NCBI GenBank assembly: GCA_016866355.1
Contig: VGMN01000006.1
Location: 40,896 to 104,895 of the forward strand
From: Bacteroidota bacterium
Lineage (GTDB): Bacteria > Bacteroidota > Bacteroidia > Chitinophagales > Chitinophagaceae
Direction: 5' to 3'
DNA length: 64,000 nucleotides
Below are positions 52,748 to 59,534 of this stretch, in pieces. The translations under genes and the position numbers were made by a program. Below the pieces are notes generated by a model. That model worked only from the letters and a program-made list of their open reading frames with translations. It ran no database searches and was not told where the DNA came from. Each line of letters opens with the position of its first letter. Position 1 is the first letter of the stretch.

Positions 52748-53640
52748 GTACCACAAATACCACTAGACGAGATTTACTTAAAAAAGCAGGCCAGCTGGCT
52801 ATTGCGGCTGCTCTCCCACTCAACCCGATCAAAGCAACCGTAAATTCAAAAAAGCAAGAGCACTTAGCGGGGAGTATTAATCACTCAGTTTGTAGTTGGA
52901 CCTATGGTTTCCTTTCACTGGCTGAGTTATGCCAACTGGTTAAAGAATTAAAAATAAATACCATTGACTTGGTAGCTCCTAAAGACTTTTCTTTATTAAA
53001 ACAGCATGGTGTTAACTGTTCAATGTGCTACACAGCGGGGAAGGTAAGCTTAACACAAGGGTGGAATGACCCAACTAATCACGCATGGCTAATCAAAGAT
53101 TATTTAGCCGCTATTCCAATGATAGCTGAAGCAGGATTCAAAAATCTGATTTGTTTCTCAGGGAATAGGAACGGAATGGATAACCAGACAGGACTTTTAC
53201 ATTGCGTAAGGGGGCTTCAGCAAATCTTGCCAGTTGCGGAAAAATCTGATGTTACACTACAAATGGAGCTTTTCAACAGCAAAATAGATCATAAAGATTA
53301 CATGGCGGATAACTCTACTTGGGGAGTTCAATTGTGTAAAGAGCTAGGGTCAACAAATTTTAAACTGTTATACGACATCTACCATATGCAAATAAGCGAA
53401 GGAGATATCATACGCACTATTCAAGATAATCATGCCTACTTTGGCCATTACCACACTGCTGGCGTGCCGGGCAGGCATGAAATAGATGAATCTCAAGAAT
53501 TATACTACCCTGCAATCATGCGAGCCATTGCCGCAACAGGTTATAAAGGGTATGTGGCTCAAGAGTTCATCCCAAGCGGCCAATCAAAGGAAGCGAAAAT
53601 AGCTGCACTTAGAAAAGCTGTTCAAATTTGTACGATTTAA
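52744..53640 (+). CDS. Tat-exported TIM-barrel isomerase (hydroxypyruvate isomerase-like)
   Basis: 298 aa. The N-terminal TTRRDLLKKAGQLAIAAALP is a twin-arginine signal. The mature barrel has probable metal-binding residues in VTLQMELFNSKIDHKDYMAD (Glu, His), FKLLYDIYHMQISEGD (Asp, His), YFGHYHTAGVPGRHEID (His) and YKGYVAQEFIPSG (Glu). This arrangement is that of hydroxypyruvate isomerase/OtnI-like proteins, but Tat export argues against a hydroxypyruvate role. Likely a periplasmic isomerase or epimerase of a keto sugar. Starts within the importer stop codon; 12 bases before the GMC gene. Confidence 0.83.
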   Translation: MSTTNTTRRDLLKKAGQLAIAAALPLNPIKATVNSKKQEHLAGSINHSVCSWTYGFLSLAELCQLVKELKINTIDLVAPKDFSLLKQHGVNCSMCYTAGKVSLTQGWNDPTNHAWLIKDYLAAIPMIAEAGFKNLICFSGNRNGMDNQTGLLHCVRGLQQILPVAEKSDVTLQMELFNSKIDHKDYMADNSTWGVQLCKELGSTNFKLLYDIYHMQISEGDIIRTIQDNHAYFGHYHTAGVPGRHEIDESQELYYPAIMRAIAATGYKGYVAQEFIPSGQSKEAKIAALRKAVQICTI

Positions 53641-53652
53641 AAAAGAAAAGCT

Positions 53653-55338
53653 ATGCCAAAAGAGATTATCTATGATGCTATTGTTGTGGGATCCGGAATT
53701 AGCGGAGGATGGGCAGCAAAAGAATTAACTGAAAAAGGATTAAATGTTCTTTTGTTGGAAAGAGGAAGAGATATTGAACACATTAAAGGATATATAAATG
53801 CAACCAAAGAATCTTGGGAGTTCCCGCACAGAGGTATAAGGCCAACACAACAAATGCTAGAAGATTACCCTGTGCTAAAAAGAGATTACCCACTCAATGA
53901 AACGGTACTGGACCTGTGGGTAAAAGACAAAGAGTGCCCCTACACTGAGACAAAGCCATTTTCTTGGTTTAGAGGATACCATGTAGGTGGACGTTCCTTG
54001 ATGTGGGGTAGACAGAGTTATCGGTTTAACAAATGGGACTTTGAAGCCAATCTTAAGGACGGGCATGGAGTGGATTGGCCCATTCGATATAATGACCTAG
54101 CACCCTGGTATAGTTATGTAGAAAAATTTGCTGGGATACAAGGAAGTAGAGAAGGACTTGAGGTACTTCCTGATGGTGAGTTTATGCCCCCGATGGATTT
54201 AAACTGTGTAGAAAAAGATGTTGCTGAAAAATTAAAGAAACATTACAAGGGAGAACGTCATTTAATAATAGGTAGAAGCGCTAACATAACAGTTCCCCAT
54301 GAAGGCCGAACAAATTGTCAGTATAGGAATCGTTGTTGGAGAGGTTGTCCATTTGGTAGCTATTTTAGCACGCAGTCCTCTACTTTGCCAGCTGCAATGA
54401 AAACAGGAAAACTTACGCTTCGCCCTTTCTCTATAGTTACACAAGTTCTCTATGACAAAAACACACAAAAAGCAACAGGCGTAGAAGTGTTAGATGCGTT
54501 AGACAATAAAACAATTCAATACCAATCTAAAATTGTTTTTCTATGCGCCTCCTCATTTAATTCTACCTGGGTATTAATGAACAGCGCCACTGATATTTGG
54601 CCTGAAGGGCTTGGAAGCAGCAGCGGTGAATTAGGACATAACGTTATGGATCATCACTTCAGATGCGGCGCAGGCGCCACTGCGGAAGGATATGGAGATC
54701 GCTATCAGTATGGAAGAAGACCTACGGGAGTGTATGTACCCCGCTTCAGAAATGTGTATGATGACAAACGTGCCTATGTTAGAGGATTTGGGTATCAAGG
54801 TGGAGCTGGAAGAGGCAGAGGTGTACAGGTAGCGGAATTTACCATTGGTGCTGAATTGAAAGAGGCCTTAAGTGTGCCTAGCGATAACTGGCATATGGGC
54901 ATTATGGGATTTGGAGAAATGCTACCTTATCATGAAAATAAAATTAGCTTGAATAAAAATATAAAGGATAAGTGGGGATTACCCGTATTAGATATGGATG
55001 TAGAAATAAAAGAGAATGAAAAGAAGATGAGAGAAGACATGATGAATGACGCCAAAGAAATGTTGGAGGCGGCCGGATTGAAAAATGCCTATACCTATGA
55101 TTACGGCTATGAGGTAGGGATGGGTATTCATGAAATGGGTACAGCGCGTATGGGCCGCGACCCCAAATCTTCTGTGCTAAATGGTAATAATCAAGTTTGG
55201 GATTGTAAGAATGTATTTGTAACAGATGGCTCGTGTATGACTAGTGCTTCTTGCGTAAATCCATCCTTGACCTATATGGCCATGACTGCACGTGCAGCAA
55301 ATTTTGCAGTTGAAGAACTTAAAAAAGGTAACATATAA
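53653..55338 (+). CDS. GMC-family flavoprotein dehydrogenase, catalytic subunit (glucoside 3-dehydrogenase-like)
   Basis: 561 aa. FAD-binding VVGSGISGGWAAKELTEKGL begins at residue 11, the GMC loop HVGGRSLMWGR is at about 110, and the catalytic pair is His493 in GIHEMGTARMG and Asn536 in SCVNPSLT. Cys222, Cys228 and Cys232 (C-x5-C-x3-C) lie where related FAD glucose and glucoside dehydrogenases may hold an Fe-S cluster. It has no signal peptide of its own. The next gene encodes the Tat-exported small subunit, so it is expected to be carried out as a complex. Proposed reaction: oxidation of glycosides at C3 with electrons to cytochrome c. Confidence 0.88.
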   Translation: MPKEIIYDAIVVGSGISGGWAAKELTEKGLNVLLLERGRDIEHIKGYINATKESWEFPHRGIRPTQQMLEDYPVLKRDYPLNETVLDLWVKDKECPYTETKPFSWFRGYHVGGRSLMWGRQSYRFNKWDFEANLKDGHGVDWPIRYNDLAPWYSYVEKFAGIQGSREGLEVLPDGEFMPPMDLNCVEKDVAEKLKKHYKGERHLIIGRSANITVPHEGRTNCQYRNRCWRGCPFGSYFSTQSSTLPAAMKTGKLTLRPFSIVTQVLYDKNTQKATGVEVLDALDNKTIQYQSKIVFLCASSFNSTWVLMNSATDIWPEGLGSSSGELGHNVMDHHFRCGAGATAEGYGDRYQYGRRPTGVYVPRFRNVYDDKRAYVRGFGYQGGAGRGRGVQVAEFTIGAELKEALSVPSDNWHMGIMGFGEMLPYHENKISLNKNIKDKWGLPVLDMDVEIKENEKKMREDMMNDAKEMLEAAGLKNAYTYDYGYEVGMGIHEMGTARMGRDPKSSVLNGNNQVWDCKNVFVTDGSCMTSASCVNPSLTYMAMTARAANFAVEELKKGNI

Positions 55339-55349
55339 TATTTATAGCT

Positions 55350-55925
55350 ATGGAAAGAAGAGAATTACTCAAATCGGTTGCGCTACTAACTGGAGTTGCA
55401 GTAGTTGGCGGAGAGCTTTTTTTAACGGGATGTAAATCAACCGCGGGACCCGTATCAGCATTTACTCCAGCCACCATTGCCTTGCTGGATGAACTTGCAG
55501 AAACGATCATTCCAACCACTGACACTCCTGGTGCCAAAGCTGCGCAGACAGGTGCTTTTATGAAAGTCATGATTGAAGATTGTTATACAAAAGAAGAACA
55601 AGATGCTTTCATCAAAGGGGTAGCCCTTTTGAATGAAAGGTGTCAAAAAGAATTCAATCGCCCATTTGTTGATTTGGAGCCCTCACAAAAGTTAGCCCTA
55701 TTACAAAAGTTAGAACGTGAAGCAAAAGACTTTAATACCAAACGCGATGAAAACAAGGAGAAGAAAACACCTCCACATTATTACAGCATGATGAAACAGC
55801 TGACGCTATGGGGATTCTTTTCTTCGGAAACAGGTATGACAAAAACCCTAAGACATGTGCCTATTCCCGGTCGCTATGACGGAAATGTTCCCTATGTCAA
55901 AGGAGAAAAAGCGTGGGCAGAATAA
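55350..55925 (+). CDS. Gluconate 2-dehydrogenase subunit 3-like small subunit (Tat lipoprotein)
   Basis: 191 aa. MERRELLKSVALLTGVAVVG is a twin-arginine signal, followed by LFLTGCKS with a lipobox Cys at residue 28, so the protein should be Tat-exported and lipid-anchored. The domain (TIALLDELAETIIPTTDTPG to the end) is that of gamma subunits of FAD-dependent sugar dehydrogenases, which chaperone the catalytic subunit out of the cell. It starts 11 bases after the GMC gene. The C-terminal RHVPIPGRYDGNVPYVKGEK is typical of the family. Confidence 0.9.
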   Translation: MERRELLKSVALLTGVAVVGGELFLTGCKSTAGPVSAFTPATIALLDELAETIIPTTDTPGAKAAQTGAFMKVMIEDCYTKEEQDAFIKGVALLNERCQKEFNRPFVDLEPSQKLALLQKLEREAKDFNTKRDENKEKKTPPHYYSMMKQLTLWGFFSSETGMTKTLRHVPIPGRYDGNVPYVKGEKAWAE

Positions 55926-55935
55926 TCAGTAAACT

Positions 55936-56805
55936 ATGCAAAAGAGAAGAGAATTTTTAAAAGCCGCAGGTTGTGCTACCGGAGCAACAATTTTAGGAAC
56001 CAACCAAGGCTGGGCAGCTTGGTTTTCAACAGCACCCACTGCAAAAAAAATTGGAATCCAGCTCTATACGCTACGAGGTATAATTAATGGCAAAGCAAAA
56101 GAAGTCATTAGCGCATTAGCCAAATTTGGGTATACTCAAATTGAGAGTTATGAAGGGCCGCAGGGAATTTACTGGGGCATGAAACCTAGTGAGTTTAAAA
56201 AGTTCACGACTAATTTAGGTATGGAACTTATTTCCACCCACTGTGATATCTATACAAATTTTGAAAAAAAAATAGAAGAGGCTGCCGAAGTAAACTTGAA
56301 GTATTTGATTTGTCCATGGGTTGGGCCACAGCGAACTATTGACGACTACAAAAAAATAGCCGCAATATTTAATGAAAAGGCAAAACGTTGCGCTTCCTAT
56401 GGGGTAAAATTTGCATATCATAATCATGACTATTCTTTCAAAAAAATGAATGGACTATACCCACAAGATATTCTCATGCAAGAAACTGATCCAGCCTTGG
56501 TCCGTTTTGAAATGGATATGTATTGGGTAGTGGCAGCTGGAGAAAGCCCACTGGAATGGTTAAAAAAATATCCTGGTCGATTTGAGTTGAGTCATATAAA
56601 AGACAGAAGCCATATTCCACTAAACAAAGAAAATTTTGAATCAGTGGATTTGGGAACTGGCAGTATTGACTTTAAACAACTGATTCCAGCCGCAAAGAAA
56701 TTAGGACTTAAATACATACTGATGGAACAAGAATTTTATCCAGGCGGATCTCCGCTACTGGCAGCTGAGATAGGCGCCTCCTACTTGAAAAAAATAAAAT
56801 TCTAA
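55936..56805 (+). CDS. Tat-exported sugar phosphate isomerase/epimerase-like TIM-barrel protein
   Basis: 289 aa with twin-arginine signal QKRREFLKAAGCATGATILG. Barrel motifs with probable metal ligands are GVKFAYHNHDYSFKKMNG (His), LVRFEMDMYWVVAAGE (Glu, Asp), RFELSHIKDRSH (His) and LKYILMEQEFYPGG (Glu). IGIQLYTLRGIINGK near residue 37 is a standard start for this family. Ten bases after the small-subunit gene, it ends the plus-strand arm. It is the third isomerase-like protein of the locus and the second one exported. Confidence 0.85.
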   Translation: MQKRREFLKAAGCATGATILGTNQGWAAWFSTAPTAKKIGIQLYTLRGIINGKAKEVISALAKFGYTQIESYEGPQGIYWGMKPSEFKKFTTNLGMELISTHCDIYTNFEKKIEEAAEVNLKYLICPWVGPQRTIDDYKKIAAIFNEKAKRCASYGVKFAYHNHDYSFKKMNGLYPQDILMQETDPALVRFEMDMYWVVAAGESPLEWLKKYPGRFELSHIKDRSHIPLNKENFESVDLGTGSIDFKQLIPAAKKLGLKYILMEQEFYPGGSPLLAAEIGASYLKKIKF

Positions 56806-56811
56806 ATCTCC

Positions 56812-57543
56812 TTATTGTATCGAACGTAAATTTTCTTTTAACGCTAGTATTGCTTCAATTACAATACTAGGATTGGCATAGCTCTCTTTACTATTACTAA
56901 AAGAAGGGTGAATAAATTGCATAGCAGATTTTTTCAAAGCACGAAGCGAGCTATGGAATTCTACACATCCTGTTTGGGTAGCCAACTCAATGATTGAATC
57001 AACTCGCACGCCACTTCCTGGCATAATTATAATTCGATTCTCAGCTTTAGCTTGTAAAGAAGCTATTAGAAAAGCTCCCTCAGGTGCTGTTGGCTGTTGG
57101 CCAGAAGTTAAAATTCGTTCACAACCAAGTTGAATTAACTGCTCCAAAGCCTCGAATGGGTCTGCACAACGATCAAAAGCCCGATGAAAAGTAACCTCAA
57201 GTGGGTAGGCGCAATCAATGAGCTGTTGAACGCGATCTTGATCAATACTGCCATCTGCATTCAGCAAGCCTAATACTACCCCTTCAAAACCAAGTGAACG
57301 ACAAAGTAGGATATCATGCTTCATGATTTCAAACTCTTCTCTACTGTAAAGAAAATCTCCTGATCGGGGTCGAATAATTGGATAAATAGGTAAGTCAAAT
57401 TTTTGTCTGCACAATTTTAACATTCCAACGCTAGGCGTGATACCACCTTCTGATAATCCAGCACATAATTCAATCCGGTCAGCCCCACCCTTTACAGCAA
57501 GTTGCGTTGTTTCAAAATCAGTAGTAGCAATTTCAATCAACAT
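56812..57543 (-). CDS. cutC: CutC family protein
   Basis: 243 aa TIM-barrel protein. MLIEIATTDFETTQLAVKGG, ADRIELCAGLSEGGITPS and IYPIIRPRSGDFLYSREEF are the strongest CutC signatures; VTFHRAFDRCADPFEALEQL and ERILTSGQQPTAPEGA follow. The name comes from copper homeostasis in E. coli, but the biochemical role remains unclear. The ten-base spacing after an aspartylglucosaminidase gene suggests a role in glycan metabolism instead, an inference from context only. Confidence 0.92.
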   Translation of the reverse strand: MLIEIATTDFETTQLAVKGGADRIELCAGLSEGGITPSVGMLKLCRQKFDLPIYPIIRPRSGDFLYSREEFEIMKHDILLCRSLGFEGVVLGLLNADGSIDQDRVQQLIDCAYPLEVTFHRAFDRCADPFEALEQLIQLGCERILTSGQQPTAPEGAFLIASLQAKAENRIIIMPGSGVRVDSIIELATQTGCVEFHSSLRALKKSAMQFIHPSFSNSKESYANPSIVIEAILALKENLRSIQ

Positions 57544-57553
57544 AAAACTTTAC

Positions 57554-58582
57554 TTATTTAAACCAGCTTTGTGCTTTAATCAATTCATTTCGTTGCGCAT
57601 CTTTATAGGCAAAGGAAAAGCCTGGATGAATAGCATAAGATCCAATCTCTCTTTGATTTGAAAGTGCTATAAACGCAACTTGAATATCTTTTGCACGTTC
57701 TTTCTTAATTTGAATTATTCGCTGGATTACCGCTGCACAGGCCTGTTGAGGAGTTCTTCCATGTCTGATTAGCTCAACCACAGTAGATGCGCCAGCAACA
57801 CGTATCACATCCTCTCCCTGTCCTGTTGCTACACAGGCTCCCACCTGATTATCTACAAAAAGTCCAGCACCAATGATAGGGGAATCTCCCACTCGACCGC
57901 GCATTTTAAAACCTGCTCCTGAAGTTGTACAACTAGCACTCAAGTTGCCTTGACTATCCATGGCTAACATACCAATTGTATCGTGATTCCATTCACCATT
58001 TTGAAGACGGGTTGGGGCGAATGGTCCATGATCATTTCGATTTTCGCGATTAATAGTGGGAGATTTATACTGCGATTGTTGTAACCAATCTGCATATGCG
58101 GACTGAGCAGCTGCTGATAACTTATCAGGCTCCAAAGAGAAACCCTCTGCAAGTGCAAATTGTTGCGCCCCCTCACCTACCAACATTACATGTGGTGTTT
58201 TTTCCATGACCCGTCTTGCCACACTGATTGGATGTTTGATTCTTTCTAAAAAAGCAACCGATCCACAATTATGATTATGATCCATAATACATGCGTCCAA
58301 GGTAACTCGACCATCTCTATCGGGATTAGCCCCCAAACCCACACAACAATTAATAGAATCCTCAGTATGACGTACACCTTGTTCCACAGCATCTAATGCC
58401 TGGCCCCCTTTTTCTAACACTGCCCATGCAGGAATATTTGCTTCAAGTCCTGCATCCCATGTTGAAAGCACAATGGGTCCATTTTTCAATGGCCTTTTTT
58501 GCTGTGAGAATCCCGCTGCCGGCATTGCTGCAGCAGCTGTCAACATGCTAACTTTTTTTACAAAATTTCTTCTATTAAACAT
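57554..58582 (-). CDS. N4-(beta-N-acetylglucosaminyl)-L-asparaginase (aspartylglucosaminidase-like)
   Basis: 342 aa Ntn-hydrolase, exported by a twin-arginine signal (NRRNFVKKVSMLTAAAAMPA). It should self-cleave before Thr202 in NHDTIGMLAMDSQGN, the usual nucleophile. GQALDAVEQGVRHTEDSINC and GRVTLDACIMDHNHNCGSVA are N-terminal landmarks, RGRVGDSPIIGAGLFVDNQV and VATGQGEDVIRV C-terminal ones. It splits GlcNAc from asparagine after N-glycoprotein breakdown. Divergent from the pirin gene; the GH20 and NagB genes further on fit use of the GlcNAc. Confidence 0.9.
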   Translation of the reverse strand: MFNRRNFVKKVSMLTAAAAMPAAGFSQQKRPLKNGPIVLSTWDAGLEANIPAWAVLEKGGQALDAVEQGVRHTEDSINCCVGLGANPDRDGRVTLDACIMDHNHNCGSVAFLERIKHPISVARRVMEKTPHVMLVGEGAQQFALAEGFSLEPDKLSAAAQSAYADWLQQSQYKSPTINRENRNDHGPFAPTRLQNGEWNHDTIGMLAMDSQGNLSASCTTSGAGFKMRGRVGDSPIIGAGLFVDNQVGACVATGQGEDVIRVAGASTVVELIRHGRTPQQACAAVIQRIIQIKKERAKDIQVAFIALSNQREIGSYAIHPGFSFAYKDAQRNELIKAQSWFK

Positions 58583-58628
58583 ATTGTCAAGATAGGAATA
58601 ATTATTTTAATGTTTAAACACTGAAACT

Positions 58629-58636
58629 TACCTTTG
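58629..58636 (+). promoter_or_regulatory. -7 promoter box for pirin
   Basis: TACCTTTG, exact TAnnTTTG, only four bases before the ATG at 58641. A TTTT 21 bases upstream could be a weak -33. The spacing predicts a leaderless or nearly leaderless mRNA. Confidence 0.5.
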
Positions 58637-58640
58637 CCAT

Positions 58641-59504
58641 ATGATTAAGAAACTAGAACGCATTATACCACCTCCACCCCCACACATGGTGGGAGACGGC
58701 TTTCGCGTACATAATTTTTTTCCTTCTTCAGGGATTCAAAACAAACAACGCATGAGTCCATTTTTCATGTTGGACTATGCCTCACCCTATAATTTTCCGC
58801 CTAGTAACATACAAAGAGGAGTAGATGTACATCCACATCGAGGATTTGAGACAGTGACTATTGCCTATCAGGGTAAAGTAGCACACCATGATAGCGCCGG
58901 TAACCATGGTGTTATTGGCGAGGGGGATGTGCAATGGATGACAGCAGCATCGGGCGTATTACATAAAGAATATCATGAAAAAAATTTCTCACAACAAGGT
59001 GGAATTTTTCAAATGGTCCAATTATGGGTAAACCTACCCGCGCAGTATAAAATGAGTCCTCCCCGTTATCAAGAGATAAAAAAAGAAAAAATGGGGCAGT
59101 TTCAATTTGACGGAGGTCTGCTTGAAATAATTGCAGGAGCTTATAAAGACATTAAGGGTCCGGCCCATACGTTCACTCCCTTGCATGTGTACAATCTCCA
59201 CCTGGATGCTGCTAGTGAACTTATAATGGATCTACCAGAGGGATATAATACCGGCATGTTAGCCATTAAAGGCGCTGTAACTATTCAGGAGCAAGTAGTA
59301 GCGGCTGATCACTTTGCATTATTTCAAAATACTGGCACGCAAGTTGCCATTAAAACAACTAGCAATGCTACACTGCTTATTCTTTCTGGCAAACCATTGG
59401 AAGAGCCGATTGTGGCTTATGGCCCTTTTCTGATGAATAGTTGGGAAGAAATTGAGCAAGCAGTAGAGGACTTTAACAACGGAAAGTTTGGCGTATTAGA
59501 CTAA
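58641..59504 (+). CDS. Pirin family protein
   Basis: 287 aa bicupin. The N-terminal cupin carries the iron ligands in DVHPHRGFETVTIAYQGKVA and HHDSAG, with ASGVLHKEYHEK supplying the remaining His and Glu. The second cupin (residues about 180-270) is degenerate. Pirins act as quercetin dioxygenases or as redox-sensing regulators, and the sequence does not decide between these. An unusual Pro run (IPPPPPHMVGDGF) opens the protein. The GH20 gene follows after 30 bases. Confidence 0.9.
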   Translation: MIKKLERIIPPPPPHMVGDGFRVHNFFPSSGIQNKQRMSPFFMLDYASPYNFPPSNIQRGVDVHPHRGFETVTIAYQGKVAHHDSAGNHGVIGEGDVQWMTAASGVLHKEYHEKNFSQQGGIFQMVQLWVNLPAQYKMSPPRYQEIKKEKMGQFQFDGGLLEIIAGAYKDIKGPAHTFTPLHVYNLHLDAASELIMDLPEGYNTGMLAIKGAVTIQEQVVAADHFALFQNTGTQVAIKTTSNATLLILSGKPLEEPIVAYGPFLMNSWEEIEQAVEDFNNGKFGVLD

Positions 59505-59534
59505 TTGGTACATTAGACGCTTAATATAATCTAT

